Shown here: positions 26,799 to 36,913 of the stretch, in pieces
Position numbering within the stretch: the stretch's first letter is position 1
Layout of the letters: the number at the start of each line of letters is the position of its first letter
Origin: an uncultured Clostridia bacterium
GTDB lineage: Bacteria > Bacillota > Clostridia > TANB77 > CAG-508
DNA: 64,000 nt
Assembly (NCBI GenBank): GCA_944387405.1
Contig: CALXET010000001.1
Span: forward strand, 186,001-250,000
Reading direction: 5' to 3'
Notes under the pieces: generated by a model
Seen by the model: only the letters and a program-made list of their open reading frames with translations
The model's database searches: none
Told to the model about the DNA's origin: nothing
Program-made: the position numbers and the translations under genes

Positions 26799-29552
26799 TT
26801 ATTGATTTCTTCCACAGCAGTTTTTATACTTTTTGCCACTTCCACATGGGCATGGATCATTTCTACCAACTTTTGGTCCATCATTTACAATAGGAGTTTT
26901 TACAGTTTTTTCTTTATCATTTCTTGTTCCATCAGGATTTAATATTCCATCTATATTTTCTCTTCCTTCTGATGTGACTTTAGCTGTTTGTCTTCTTTCA
27001 TATCCTTCTCTCTTTTTAACTGAAAGTACTAATTTTGATACATCTAATTTAATATCATTAATCATTGCATCAAACATTTCAAAACCTTCAATTCTATATT
27101 GAGCAACTGGATCTTTTTGACCATAAGCTCTTAGTCCTATACCATCTTTTAAAGCGTCCATAGAATCAATATGATCCATCCATTTTTCATCTACTACTTT
27201 AAGCATGATAATTCTTTCAAGTTCTCTGTATTGTTCTTCTCCAATTTCTTTTTCTTTTTCTTCATATTTCTTTTGAGCTTTTTCTTTTACTTCTTCTAAT
27301 ACTTCATCAAAATCAACTTTATCTTTTTCTAAAGCTTTTATTCCTGAAATATTTAATCTATTTTGTAATTCTAACTCTACAACATCTTTCTTAGTATTTA
27401 ACTCATCTTCATAAGTCTCTACTACTGATTCAGCTGTAAAATTAATCATATTAGATATTACATCTTTTAAATCTGCTCCATCTAGCACTTCTCTTCTTTG
27501 TTTATAAATAATCTCTCTTTGCGTATTCATAACATCATCATAATTTAATACATGTTTTCTTATAGAGAAGTTTCTACTCTCAACCTTCTTTTGAGCATTT
27601 TCAACAGCTTTTGTTATAGGTTTAAATTCAATAGGCATATTTTCATCTGCACCTAGTTTATTAAATACTTTAGTAACCATATCTCCACCGAAAAGTTTCA
27701 TAAGGTCATCATCTAAAGCAATATAAAATCTTGATTCACCTGGATCTCCTTGACGGCCACTACGTCCACGAAGCTGATTATCAATTCTTCTTGATTCATG
27801 TCTTTCAGTACCTATTATCTTAAGTCCTCCAGCTTCAACAACTTTTTCTTTTTCTTTTGCTATTTCTTTAGCATGTTTTGCTTCTAATTCTTTAAATTTT
27901 GCTCTAGCTTCTAATACTTCCTCATCTATTGTTTCATTATGAGAATTTGCCTGTAATACCATTTCTTCAGAATATCCCATTTTTCTCATCTCTTGTTTTG
28001 CCATAAATTCTGAATTACCACCAAGCATAATATCAGTACCACGACCTGCCATGTTAGTAGCAATTGTAACAGCGCCTAGTTTACCAGCTTGTGCGACAAT
28101 TTCAGCTTCTTTTTCATGATATCTAGCATTTAATACTTCATGTTTTATACCAGCTTTATCTAAAAGAGCACTTAATCTTTCTGATTTGTCAACAGAAACA
28201 GTACCTACTAAGACAGGTTGTCCTTTTTTGTGTGACTCAATTACATCTTCTACAACGGCATTAAATTTTGCTTTTTCATTTTTGTATATAACATCATTTC
28301 TATCAATTCTAATAACAGGTTTATTAGTAGGTATAACTACTACATCTAGGTTATATATCTCTCTAAATTCATCTTCTTCTGTTTTTGCAGTACCTGTCAT
28401 ACCTGCAAGTTTATTGTACATTCTAAAATAATTTTGGAATGTAATAGTAGCAAGTGTTTTTTGCTCATCAGCGATTTTTACATTTTCTTTTGCTTCAATT
28501 GCTTGATGTAATCCTGCATTATATCTTCTACCATACATAATTCTTCCTGTAAATTCATCTACAATTAGAACTTCTCCATTTTGTACGATATAGTCTGTAT
28601 CTTTTTTCATAACTCCATGAGCTTTTAAAGCTTGGTTAACACTATGAACTATTTCAGAATTATCTAAATCATTGTAATTATCAAGTCCGAAAAACTCTTC
28701 AGCTTTTTTAATACCTTTTTGTGTAAGTGAAGCAGTTTTAGCTTTTAAATCTACTATATAATCATATTTTTCATTATCTTCAGCTTGTGCTTCATCTTTT
28801 ACATCTTCTTCTACTAGAACTTTAGCTTGTAATTTTTTTACAAAATTATTTGCCTTTCTATATATATCAGAAGACTTATTGGCTCTACCTGAAATAATAA
28901 GTGGTGTCCTTGCCTCATCTATTAAAATACTATCTACCTCATCAACAATAGCATAATTTAATTCTCTTTGAACCATTTGCTCTTTTCTAATTACCATATT
29001 GTCTCTTAAGTAATCAAACCCAAATTCATTATTTGTACCATAAGTAATATCTGCTGCATAAGCTTTTTGCTTTTCTTGTGAATTCATTCTGCTTAGCACT
29101 AAGCCTACAGATAAACCTAAGAATTTATATACTTTACCCATCATTTCACCTTGATATTTTGCAAGGTAATCATTAACTGTAATTAAATGAGTTCCTTTTC
29201 CAGTTAATGCATTTAAATATAATGGTAAAGTTGCAACTAATGTTTTACCTTCACCAGTTTTCATTTCTGCAATTCTACCTTGGTGTAATATAATACCACC
29301 AATTAATTGAACATCGAAATGTCTTAAACCAAGAACTCTTTTTGAAGCTTCTCTAACTACTGCAAAAGCTTCTGGTAAAATATCATCTAATGTTTCACCA
29401 TTTGCTAATCTCTCTTTAAAATAAGGTGTTTTAGCACTAAGTTCTCTATCAGAAAGTTTTTCCATTTCTGGCTCTAAAGCATTGATTTTCTCAACAATTG
29501 GCTTTAATCTTTTTACTTCTCTTTCACTATATGATTTAAAAATCTTTCCCAT
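26799..29552 (-). CDS. secA: Protein translocase ATPase SecA
   Basis: A 917-residue motor that pushes preproteins through SecYEG. The start [18 protein letters not shown] follows AGGAGG. Helicase motifs are present: Q-region and Walker A '[20 protein letters not shown]', [19 protein letters not shown] (motif II), '[14 protein letters not shown]' and [20 protein letters not shown]. The preprotein cross-linking and helical scaffold regions follow. The C-terminus ends with the zinc-binding SEC-C motif [13 protein letters not shown]. Length is normal. The frame is open 13 codons further upstream, but only this ATG has a binding site. Confidence 0.98.
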   Translation of the reverse strand: MGKIFKSYSEREVKRLKPIVEKINALEPEMEKLSDRELSAKTPYFKERLANGETLDDILPEAFAVVREASKRVLGLRHFDVQLIGGIILHQGRIAEMKTGEGKTLVATLPLYLNALTGKGTHLITVNDYLAKYQGEMMGKVYKFLGLSVGLVLSRMNSQEKQKAYAADITYGTNNEFGFDYLRDNMVIRKEQMVQRELNYAIVDEVDSILIDEARTPLIISGRANKSSDIYRKANNFVKKLQAKVLVEEDVKDEAQAEDNEKYDYIVDLKAKTASLTQKGIKKAEEFFGLDNYNDLDNSEIVHSVNQALKAHGVMKKDTDYIVQNGEVLIVDEFTGRIMYGRRYNAGLHQAIEAKENVKIADEQKTLATITFQNYFRMYNKLAGMTGTAKTEEDEFREIYNLDVVVIPTNKPVIRIDRNDVIYKNEKAKFNAVVEDVIESHKKGQPVLVGTVSVDKSERLSALLDKAGIKHEVLNARYHEKEAEIVAQAGKLGAVTIATNMAGRGTDIMLGGNSEFMAKQEMRKMGYSEEMVLQANSHNETIDEEVLEARAKFKELEAKHAKEIAKEKEKVVEAGGLKIIGTERHESRRIDNQLRGRSGRQGDPGESRFYIALDDDLMKLFGGDMVTKVFNKLGADENMPIEFKPITKAVENAQKKVESRNFSIRKHVLNYDDVMNTQREIIYKQRREVLDGADLKDVISNMINFTAESVVETYEDELNTKKDVVELELQNRLNISGIKALEKDKVDFDEVLEEVKEKAQKKYEEKEKEIGEEQYRELERIIMLKVVDEKWMDHIDSMDALKDGIGLRAYGQKDPVAQYRIEGFEMFDAMINDIKLDVSKLVLSVKKREGYERRQTAKVTSEGRENIDGILNPDGTRNDKEKTVKTPIVNDGPKVGRNDPCPCGSGKKYKNCCGRNQ

Positions 29553-29684
29553 CTTTAGCCTCCTAAACATTACTGACAATAAATATATCATTTTTAATTT
29601 TAGTTTGCAAGAATATTATATAAATAAATTGAATAATATTTATTAAATAATAATTAAAACTAGTTTAAAGATTGGATTGATTTT

Positions 29685-30266
29685 ATGTTTGTATTTAATT
29701 TAAAGGTTAATGGGAAAAAATTATTTAAAATATTTTTAATATTGCTTTCTATAATTACAATAATCTTATTTATTTTATCTGTATATAATATATTTAAAAC
29801 AATATATTCTGATAATTCTTTAAATAATATAGAAAAAGAAAATATCACTGTTAATGATTATATTATGCAATCAGAAGTATCAGAAATTTCTTCTAAAAAC
29901 TATACAAATGTATTAAAGCAAATTCATGAGAATATTGATTCCTACATTGGAAGAAAAATATCTTTTACAGGATATATTTATAAAATTGATGCATTAAAGC
30001 AAAATCAATTTGTTCTCGCTCGTAATATGATAATAAATTCCGCTTCTCAATCTGTCATTGTTGGTTTTCTATGTGAATATGATAACATAGACACGTTTAA
30101 AGAACTTTCATGGATTCATGTAACAGGAGTAATAGAAAAAGGATCATTAGATGGTGATGATATACCTATCTTAAAAATAACAGATATAAAAGAAACTAAT
30201 AAACCTAAAGATGAATTTGTATATCCTCCTGATGATACATACATCCCTACATCAGTATTATATTAA
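29685..30266 (+). CDS. Membrane protein related to the TIGR03943 / DUF1980 family
   Basis: A 193-residue protein with one N-terminal membrane helix (FLILLSIITIILFILSVY), a linker, then an OB-like domain with family landmarks: 'IGRKISFTGYIYK', 'NQFVLARNMIINSASQSVIV', 'WIHVTGVIEKG', 'IPILKITDIKE' and a terminal 'FVYPPD'. The usual CCxAD motif is replaced by SASQS, so any metal site of the family is probably lost. It is transcribed divergently from secA. The binding site before the ATG is weak. Confidence 0.65.
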   Translation: MFVFNLKVNGKKLFKIFLILLSIITIILFILSVYNIFKTIYSDNSLNNIEKENITVNDYIMQSEVSEISSKNYTNVLKQIHENIDSYIGRKISFTGYIYKIDALKQNQFVLARNMIINSASQSVIVGFLCEYDNIDTFKELSWIHVTGVIEKGSLDGDDIPILKITDIKETNKPKDEFVYPPDDTYIPTSVLY

Positions 30267-30303
30267 ACGTTTGTTTGATTATTAAATTTGATTGTTTTAT
30301 TTT

Positions 30304-31401
30304 TTACTCTCTCTCAAATATTGTCTTTACTAGTCCCCTTTCAAGTAAAGATTCAAATATATTTTTGTAAATTATTAATACAATAGGACCTATGATTAGA
30401 CCAATTAAACCAAAAATCTTAAATCCCGCATACATAGCAATTAAAGTAAATATTGGATGTATTCCTATATTATTACTTACAATCTTAGGTTCTATTAATT
30501 GTCTTGCTATAAGTACAACTACATATATTATTAATAATGATAATCCAAGGGATAAATTTCCAGTAATAGATGAATATATAGCCCAAGGAACAAGAACAGT
30601 TCCTGAACCGAGTATTGGAAGTGCATCTACTAATCCAATAAATAATGCAATAATTAAAGGAAACCCTATGTCAAATCCTATAAAACTCAATATATACAAC
30701 CCTATAAGTACTATAAAAAAAGATATTACAATCATTATTAATTCAGCTTTAAGATAATTAAGTAATTGAATTGTAATTTCCTTAAAATGACTATTAAATT
30801 TTCTAATCCATATTTTAGGTATATGATATTCAAATTGATCTTTTATATAATATCTATCTGAACATATAAAATAAGTTGCTAAAAATGTTATTATTATATA
30901 TAAAATAATATTTGGTATTTTTGTAATCATATTCAAAACATAAGTTAGTATATTAGATATATAATTTCCTATATTATATAATAAATCTGTCGTTGCATTT
31001 TCAATTAATGATTTAATTTCATCTGAAACATTTAGTTTATCTATATCTACTGAGTCTATAATATGATTTATACTGTTTGAAATATTAGGTAAATATAAAT
31101 TCAAATTATTAAGTAATTTACTAGATTCTGAAATCATAATTGCAAAAGTAATTGTAGTAATAAATATAATAGATAAAAATATTATTAATAGTAATATAAT
31201 TGTACTTAATTTTCTTGAAAATCTAAATGTATTCATGATTTTTTTAATTACAGGTTCTAATAAATTTGCTGTTATAATACTAATTAAAAAAGGACTAAAA
31301 AATATAAATAATTTTAAGATTACATATACAAATATAATTAATAAAATAAGATATAATATATTTTTTACTACTCTACTATAATGTCTATAATCTACTATCA
31401 T
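30304..31401 (-). CDS. AI-2E-family transporter, sporulation protein YtvI-like
   Basis: A 365-residue polytopic membrane protein of the PerM/AI-2E exporter family. About seven hydrophobic segments are visible, with the family's central soluble loop (DIDKLNVSDEIKSLI) and the conserved 'GLVDALPILGSGTVLVPWAI' followed by ARQLIEPKIVSNNIGIHP. In spore formers the closest relatives are annotated YtvI. The start at 31401 (AGGAGAG three bases upstream) was preferred over a longer frame that adds 17 hydrophobic residues without a binding site. Confidence 0.8.
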   Translation of the reverse strand: MIVDYRHYSRVVKNILYLILLIIFVYVILKLFIFFSPFLISIITANLLEPVIKKIMNTFRFSRKLSTIILLLIIFLSIIFITTITFAIMISESSKLLNNLNLYLPNISNSINHIIDSVDIDKLNVSDEIKSLIENATTDLLYNIGNYISNILTYVLNMITKIPNIILYIIITFLATYFICSDRYYIKDQFEYHIPKIWIRKFNSHFKEITIQLLNYLKAELIMIVISFFIVLIGLYILSFIGFDIGFPLIIALFIGLVDALPILGSGTVLVPWAIYSSITGNLSLGLSLLIIYVVVLIARQLIEPKIVSNNIGIHPIFTLIAMYAGFKIFGLIGLIIGPIVLIIYKNIFESLLERGLVKTIFERE

Positions 31402-31660
31402 CTTCTCTCCTAACTTTAGATTCAAAAATAATGATAATAAAAGTATTAACATTTAAATTATTTTAAATCATTATATAGTAATAATATAAAACTTATTTCA
31501 TGAAAAGTATGTCGATACTTGATATAGAGTAAATATTTATACTTTAACTTATCGCATTTAAATTTATTTTTCTGTTTAAAATCTTAAATTTTAAAATTAT
31601 TATTTATTTTCAGACAATTAAATATAATAATATATATAAATTAAATAAGAATCTAATTTA
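31402..31660. other. AT-rich gap, no gene seen
   Basis: Upstream region of the YtvI-like gene on the minus strand, followed by the terminator of the gene at 31745-32128. No reading frame with a start and binding site was found. Confidence 0.5.
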
Positions 31661-31691
31661 AAAAGGAAAAAGGAGCAATTAACCGCTCCTT
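31661..31691 (-). terminator. Terminator of the 31745-32128 gene
   Basis: AAGGAGC and GCTCCTT form a seven-base stem, followed on the minus strand by TTTCCTTTT. Confidence 0.7.
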
Positions 31692-31744
31692 ACTCCATTA
31701 ATATATATGGAAACATCACTCTATTCTTAACTTGTATAGTTTTA

Positions 31745-32128
31745 TTATTTTTTCATGCTTTTTATGCTTATGAGTAAGCATACACTAGACATTAATATAC
31801 ATACGCACTCTGCTATTATAGAAGTTATACCTCTTGAAAAAAAGCAATACATTCCAAGGCCAATAATTACTGAAATTAATATAAGCCAAAGAGAAAATGC
31901 AAGGTTCTTTTCTTTTGTTATAATGCACAGCACTAGGCAATAAATGCCTATACCTCCAAAAACAACTATGTATAAAAATAAAATGTAAGTTATAACTGCT
32001 GCAATTATAACTTTATAAGAAGAATCAAAGTAACTATTCATATATGGTACCATGATTATCTCAAAGATTATACTTGCAACAAAAATGCTAATTAGCACAA
32101 TAGTCCGAGTTTTACTATATTCTCCCAT
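31745..32128 (-). CDS. Small four-helix membrane protein, unknown
   Basis: A 127-residue hydrophobic protein with four predicted spans (TIVLISIFVASIIFEIIMVP, KVIIAAVITYILFLYIVV, FSLWLILISVIIGLGMYC, IIAECVCILMSSVCLLIS). AAAGGA precedes the ATG by ten bases. It has its own terminator, so it appears to be a single-gene unit. No family is recognised. Confidence 0.55.
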   Translation of the reverse strand: MGEYSKTRTIVLISIFVASIIFEIIMVPYMNSYFDSSYKVIIAAVITYILFLYIVVFGGIGIYCLVLCIITKEKNLAFSLWLILISVIIGLGMYCFFSRGITSIIAECVCILMSSVCLLISIKSMKK

Positions 32129-32234
32129 ATTCTTAAATTCCTTTCTTAAAGCAAAAACTTTTTAGTATCTATACAACTCATTAGAATTGTAAAAAGGTTT
32201 TTATAAAGTGATGTTCTAAAAATTATAACATGTT

Positions 32235-32939
32235 TTAAAAGTAATTTCTAGGCAAATATCCCATGTATAAATTATTGTTTTCTAAATCATCAAAACCACT
32301 TCTAATATTTCTTTCATGATTAAAATCAAAATTATAATCATAATTTAATTCTGGAGTATATCTATTATATGTTTTATTATATCTATTATTTATATTTAGC
32401 TTATCTAAATTTAGCTTGATTAATCTAGTAATTAATATAATTTTTATTAAATCTTTAATCATGTCTTCATCTTTTATTTTAACTGTTTTGTCTATATTAT
32501 TATCTGTCTTTGAATTATTTTCTTTATAATCTTTACTTATTTTTGTATTTGATGTAAATTCATTTGTATTAAGATTTAATATTTTTTTCTTATATAAATC
32601 TAATACATCATCTACAATATCACAGATTAATTTTTCTGTCATACTAACATTTCTATAATTATATATTATTTCATCTATAATTTTATTTATATCATTATAA
32701 ATTTTAGGATATTGACTTTTTAAAAAATTATTTTTATTAATTACATTACTTATATTATAAGAACCATAACCATAATTATTACTTAAATCATATCTATAAT
32801 TAAATTTGGGTAAGAAATTATTGTTAAATCTTCTATCATAATTTATACCTTGATAATACATCATCTCATCTTCATCTTCAAAATCATTAATATCATCAAA
32901 ACTATTTTTTAAATTATCTCTGCCATAGTAATTTTCCAT
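32235..32939 (-). CDS. Asn/Tyr-rich protein, possibly spore-coat associated
   Basis: A 234-residue low-complexity protein. Residues 1-70 and 195-234 are rich in Asn, Tyr, Asp and Arg (NNNFLPKFNYRYDLSNNYGY), like coat or exosporium proteins. Between them are two helical segments: SQYPKIYNDINKIIDEIIYN with RNVSMTEKLICDIVDDVLDL, a pattern seen in uncharacterised sporulation-associated Clostridia proteins, and a hydrophobic stretch DLIKIILITRLIKLNLDKL. AGGAGG precedes the ATG. The coat role is inferred from composition only. Confidence 0.5.
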   Translation of the reverse strand: MENYYGRDNLKNSFDDINDFEDEDEMMYYQGINYDRRFNNNFLPKFNYRYDLSNNYGYGSYNISNVINKNNFLKSQYPKIYNDINKIIDEIIYNYRNVSMTEKLICDIVDDVLDLYKKKILNLNTNEFTSNTKISKDYKENNSKTDNNIDKTVKIKDEDMIKDLIKIILITRLIKLNLDKLNINNRYNKTYNRYTPELNYDYNFDFNHERNIRSGFDDLENNNLYMGYLPRNYF

Positions 32940-33004
32940 AAAAAAACCTCCTCATATTTATATATATGCGAAGGTTAGTTTATTTGTGAAAGTAAAAATA
33001 TTTT

Positions 33005-34411
33005 TTACTTAACTATCTTATTTACTAATTCTTTAAATTTAATGCCCCTGTCAGCAAAGTTTTTAAACATATCAAAACTTGCACTTGCAGGAGAAAATAA
33101 TACAACATCTCCGCAAATTGAAATCTTATTTGCAATTTCTACTGTTTCTTCTAAAGTATTTGCATTATATATATTTAAATCTTTGCCTTGTCTTTCCATT
33201 TCATCTAATACAGCTTTATAAATTTTATCTTTTGTTTGACCTATTAATATTAAAGATTTAACATGATCTAATATTGGTTTTGCAATAGGTGTATAATCTA
33301 AATTTTTATCATATCCACCAGCAATTAAGATAAGCTTTTTATCAAAAGCATTTAAACCAGCAATTGTTCTAGTAGGACTAGAACTTACAGAATCATTATA
33401 CCATTTAACATTATTTTCAGATTCTTTTACAAATTCAAGTCTATGTTCTACACCTTTAAATGATGTAATTACTTTTATTGCTGTTTGTACATCTACTAAA
33501 TCTTCTGTAGCAGCTAATGCACAACAAGCATTTTCTAAGTTATGTCTTCCTTTAAGTGTCATATCCTTATAATTTAAAATATGTTTTCTAAGTTTATTTT
33601 CACATAGTTTAACAACATCATCATCTACTATATAGCCATTATCAAGTTTTGTTTTACTACTAAAAAACACTACTTTTCCTTTAACTTCATCTGCAAAAGA
33701 TCTTGTGATTTCATTATCATAATTTAATATAACTTTTCCTGTTTCATCTTGTGAAGTGAATATACATTTTTTAGCATTTATATATTCCTCAAAATCTGTA
33801 TGATAATCTAAATGATTTGGTGTAATATTTGTAATAACAGATATATCTGGACTTATAGTCATATTCATAAGTTGAAAACTACTAAGTTCTAGAACTATAA
33901 TATCTTCAGGAAGTATCTCTCCAACTCTTGTAAATAATGGAATACCGATATTTCCACCTAAATAACAATTATAACCTCCATTTTTTAATATTTCATATAT
34001 TAAAGTAGTTGTAGTTGTCTTTCCATCACTTCCAGTAACTCCAATAATTTTACAAGGAGCAAGCTTCATTAACATTTCTATCTCAGTAGTGATAATTGCA
34101 CCCCTTTGTTCTTCTTCGATAAGTTCTTTTGTTGTAGGGAGGCAACTTGGAGATCTAAATATCAAATCAAAACCTTTTAATTTAGATAAATAATTATTTC
34201 CAAGTGAAAACTCCATTCCATAATCTACAATTTTATCCATTATTTCCTTATCTAATTTATCAATAGTTTTATTATCAAAAACTGTAACTATAGCTTTTTG
34301 ATTTCTTAAATAATCAATAAGTGGAATATTACTAACACCAAGTCCTATTACTGCAACTTTTCTATTTTTTAAATACTCATTAAATTCTAATAAGTTTTCA
34401 TTAATAAACAT
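33005..34411 (-). CDS. murD: UDP-N-acetylmuramoyl-L-alanine--D-glutamate ligase
   Basis: A 468-residue Mur ligase adding D-Glu to UDP-MurNAc-L-Ala in peptidoglycan synthesis. An N-terminal Rossmann-like domain (KVAVIGLGVSNIPLIDYLRN) is followed by the ATP-binding P-loop GVTGSDGKTTTTTLIYEIL, 'LELSSFQLMNM', 'ITNITPNHLDYHTDFEEYIN' and the C-terminal domain (WYNDSVSSSPTRTIAGLNAF, LIAGGYDKNLDYTPIA). Length is typical. It precedes a cytidylate-kinase-like gene by 35 bases in transcription order reversed, so the two may share an operon. Confidence 0.96.
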   Translation of the reverse strand: MFINENLLEFNEYLKNRKVAVIGLGVSNIPLIDYLRNQKAIVTVFDNKTIDKLDKEIMDKIVDYGMEFSLGNNYLSKLKGFDLIFRSPSCLPTTKELIEEEQRGAIITTEIEMLMKLAPCKIIGVTGSDGKTTTTTLIYEILKNGGYNCYLGGNIGIPLFTRVGEILPEDIIVLELSSFQLMNMTISPDISVITNITPNHLDYHTDFEEYINAKKCIFTSQDETGKVILNYDNEITRSFADEVKGKVVFFSSKTKLDNGYIVDDDVVKLCENKLRKHILNYKDMTLKGRHNLENACCALAATEDLVDVQTAIKVITSFKGVEHRLEFVKESENNVKWYNDSVSSSPTRTIAGLNAFDKKLILIAGGYDKNLDYTPIAKPILDHVKSLILIGQTKDKIYKAVLDEMERQGKDLNIYNANTLEETVEIANKISICGDVVLFSPASASFDMFKNFADRGIKFKELVNKIVK

Positions 34412-34446
34412 CTTTTTACACCTCTTATATTTTTTAACATATATTT

Positions 34447-35223
34447 TTAAGCATATTCTTTTAACTTTATATGTTTTAATACTTCTTTTGTAGATTCTTC
34501 AACATTTTTACAATTAGTAACATCAATAGTAATAGTATTTTTATATGTATTATAAAAACCTGTTTGCTTTTGAAGAGCATCTCTTTTTTCTATATGTTCT
34601 CTTAAAGTTTTTTCATCTATTTTATTATTATATTGTATTAATTTTCTTCTAACACGTTCATCTAAATCAGCAATTATAAAGAAATGATAATCTAATTTAT
34701 TATATATTTTCATTGTATCTCTTCCAGAAAAAATAACATTATATTTTTCTCTTAAATCATTTATTATATCACATACTACTTTATAAGCATCTTTATTATC
34801 AGCAATATTAGCTACTTTTGAAACAGCAAGAGATACTTCATCAGATTGAATGGAATTTACATTTACTTTTTCATCTCCGAAATATACTACAGTTTCATTA
34901 TTTTCTATTCTTAAATTAATTTCAAACTTCTTCATTAATTGTTTTATATTTATATTAGATAAATCAAAGTCTTTTTCATTTAACTTATTTTCACATTTCT
35001 TATTATTACTTAAGTAATAATTTTTTATCTCTAATAATTTAAAAACTACTGCTCTATATACATCTCCTGCATGTAGAACTACTGAGTTTGGAATAAATTT
35101 CAAAAGCTCTTTACATATTGATGTCTTTCCTGCACCAACTAGTCCTTCAATTCCAATTACAATATTTGATACTTTGTCTTCATTTTCTAAATCTCTTACT
35201 AAATCTTTTTTATCATTTACCAT
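34447..35223 (-). CDS. Cytidylate-kinase-like P-loop nucleoside monophosphate kinase
   Basis: A 258-residue protein. Walker A GIEGLVGAGKTSICKELLKF opens the domain. The 'GRDTMKIYNKLDYHFFIIAD' segment matches the 'GRD.gt.v.p.a..K.fl.a' motif of CMP kinases, and 'ERVRRKLIQ' with 'HIEKRDALQKQTGFY' matches the lid region. 'ITIDVTNCKNVEES' matches the usual end. About 60 residues in the middle (KNYYLSNNKKCENKL...) are an insert compared with short CMP kinases. CMP/dCMP is the likely substrate, but other small substrates cannot be excluded. It lies just upstream of murD on the same strand. Confidence 0.7.
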   Translation of the reverse strand: MVNDKKDLVRDLENEDKVSNIVIGIEGLVGAGKTSICKELLKFIPNSVVLHAGDVYRAVVFKLLEIKNYYLSNNKKCENKLNEKDFDLSNINIKQLMKKFEINLRIENNETVVYFGDEKVNVNSIQSDEVSLAVSKVANIADNKDAYKVVCDIINDLREKYNVIFSGRDTMKIYNKLDYHFFIIADLDERVRRKLIQYNNKIDEKTLREHIEKRDALQKQTGFYNTYKNTITIDVTNCKNVEESTKEVLKHIKLKEYA

Positions 35224-35354
35224 ATTTTTCTCCTCACAGTTAAATTAGATTATACTATATATTAATTTTTTTTACAAATAAAACTTTATTTTAATAATTA
35301 GTATATTTTTTTAAATTTTACAAAAACTATTTCTAAATAAGGAGGTGCTATAAA

Positions 35355-35438
35355 ATGGATAATACTCAAAAACAAAATAATAAGAAAAATGGGAAAAAAG
35401 GAAATAAAAATAATCAAAACAAAAATTGTGATGAATAA
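35355..35438 (+). CDS. 27-residue Lys/Asn-rich peptide gene
   Basis: A strong ribosome binding site (AAGGAGGTG, 35338-35346) stands nine bases before an ATG that opens 27 codons: MDNTQKQNNKKNGKKG then NKNNQNKNCDE. A strong terminator follows 50 bases later. Composition recalls small spore-core or nucleic-acid-binding peptides, but there is no family match. The gene is supported by its signals rather than by homology. Confidence 0.5.
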   Translation: MDNTQKQNNKKNGKKGNKNNQNKNCDE

Positions 35439-35491
35439 GTTTATTAACATTTTAATAATTTGATTTCTTTAAATATTTAAAATTAGTAAGA

Positions 35492-35533
35492 AAAAAGGAT
35501 ATATTTATATTATTTTTTAAATATATCCTTTTT
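35492..35533. terminator. Bidirectional terminator
   Basis: A perfect 16-base stem (35492-35507 with 35518-35533) with A run on one side and T run on the other. It serves the 27-residue peptide gene (+) and the operon ending at 35554 (-). Confidence 0.85.
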
Positions 35534-35553
35534 CAATTATATCTAATATATTT

Positions 35554-36288
35554 TTAAATTTGCGCTTTAACTTTTTGCATTTGAATATCGAAACCTACTA
35601 TTTCACATTTGATCTCATTCATTCTTTTTGTAATATTATCCCTTATAATATTTAATTTTTCTTTACTACTTGTAAATATGTTATCCATATTTTCATTTTT
35701 TGATATTAAAGTTTTTATAAATTTTAAAAATTTAGATATGAAATTATCCTTTTGCACTATTGTAATCTCATTAGTTGTCTCTTTAAAATTATCTTCTAAC
35801 GTATTTACAGCATTATCAATACAAAGTTCTATTCTTGACTCACATTCATCTATTATAACATCATAATTAAGTTTTGTTTGTACTTTTTTTATAATTTCTC
35901 TTTTTTGATCATCTGTAAGATTTTCATTGTTTGATTTAAGATCTTTATATAATTTTATTATCTCACTTATTGTATATTTTTGTGCAACTTCACTTTCTTG
36001 AAGATATTTTTGTATCTTTAAAGTTTGAGTATTATAAGCACTAATAATATCATCTATAACATCTTCATATTCTTTCATTATCTCATCAATTTGTATTAGT
36101 TTTTCTTCTTTTACCTTTTTTGGAAGATTATATATCTTAGATTCTAAAGAATTTCTTATATTATCTAATTTTCTCTTTTTTATTTCTTTTATTTTTTTAT
36201 CATATATTGCCAAACTTAATATAATTCTTGATGATTCAATTTCATTAAGCTTTCTTAATGCTTCCATAAATCTTTCTTTTTGTTCCAT
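35554..36288 (-). CDS. Coiled-coil protein of unknown function (gene 4 of a four-gene operon)
   Basis: A 244-residue, highly charged, almost entirely helical protein with long coiled-coil stretches (KVKEEKLIQIDEIMKEYEDV, NTLEDNFKETTNEITIVQKD). No signal peptide or catalytic motif is seen. The start at 36288 is fixed by AAGGAG six bases upstream; a longer frame would overlap the previous gene. A short hydrophobic patch (KFLKFIKTLIS) might touch the membrane. It is the last gene of the operon 37876-35554. Confidence 0.5.
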   Translation of the reverse strand: MEQKERFMEALRKLNEIESSRIILSLAIYDKKIKEIKKRKLDNIRNSLESKIYNLPKKVKEEKLIQIDEIMKEYEDVIDDIISAYNTQTLKIQKYLQESEVAQKYTISEIIKLYKDLKSNNENLTDDQKREIIKKVQTKLNYDVIIDECESRIELCIDNAVNTLEDNFKETTNEITIVQKDNFISKFLKFIKTLISKNENMDNIFTSSKEKLNIIRDNITKRMNEIKCEIVGFDIQMQKVKAQI

Positions 36289-36307
36289 AAAACACTCCTT
36301 AAAAATA

Positions 36308-36733
36308 CTATCTTGTTGCATCTAGTCCAAGTTGTGTTAGCTTTTCTCCTCCACGAGCAGCTTCAGTTAATAAATCTCCTACAAGATCAGTAGGAACTCT
36401 AGCTACATCTCTCATCAGGTGAAACATTCCTTTTGCTTCATGTGCAATCACATCTTGTTTATCAAATACTACTTTATCTATTACTCCTTTTGTAGCACCA
36501 ATCATTAATAATTCTGGAGCAAAAGCAATTGATGCACCTGCTACTAAACCTAATACAGCAAGTTCTCTTACGAACTTATTCTTTGAAAGTGCTCCTGCTG
36601 CTTTGAATATACCTTTTCCAAGATGCATACTTCCTCTAAATGCTGCTTTTGGAATAGTTTTAGCTGAATTTTTAAGTACTCTTTTTGCGACATCCTTTTT
36701 AGACTTTTTCTGCACTGCATTATTCTTATCCAT
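36308..36733 (-). CDS. Gly/Ala-rich protein with central hydrophobic region (gene 3)
   Basis: A 141-residue protein. A Lys-rich start (KKSKKDVAKRVLKNSAKTIP) is followed by 'AAFRGSMHLGKGIFKAAGAL', a hydrophobic region (VLGLVAGASIAFAPELLMIG) and an amphipathic C-terminus ending 'AARGGEKLTQLGLDATR'. The build suggests a peripheral or hairpin membrane protein. The family is not recognised. Spacing to its neighbours is 12 and 19 bases. Confidence 0.5.
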   Translation of the reverse strand: MDKNNAVQKKSKKDVAKRVLKNSAKTIPKAAFRGSMHLGKGIFKAAGALSKNKFVRELAVLGLVAGASIAFAPELLMIGATKGVIDKVVFDKQDVIAHEAKGMFHLMRDVARVPTDLVGDLLTEAARGGEKLTQLGLDATR

Positions 36734-36745
36734 TTTCTTACCTAC

Positions 36746-36907
36746 CTATTTCAAAATTTCTTCTAATAATTTGTTAATTTCTTCTCTTGAATTTATTTCT
36801 GCTTTCTCAAATTTTTTATCCATTTCTTCTAAATCTGAAATACTCATATTATCTATATTTACCATTTGACCATCAAGCATAAATGTACCAAATTTATTAT
36901 CTTCCAT
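36746..36907 (-). CDS. 53-residue acidic helical protein (gene 2)
   Basis: ATG at 36907 opens 53 codons: MEDNKFGTFMLDGQMVNIDN, 'MSISDLEEMDKKFEKAEINS', then REEINKLLEEILK. The second half is a likely amphipathic or coiled-coil helix. The gene starts six bases after the stop of the repeat protein and ends 12 bases before gene 3, so it is part of the operon. A GATAGAGTG stretch before the ATG is a weak binding site, consistent with coupling. Confidence 0.55.
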   Translation of the reverse strand: MEDNKFGTFMLDGQMVNIDNMSISDLEEMDKKFEKAEINSREEINKLLEEILK

Positions 36908-36913
36908 ATCACT

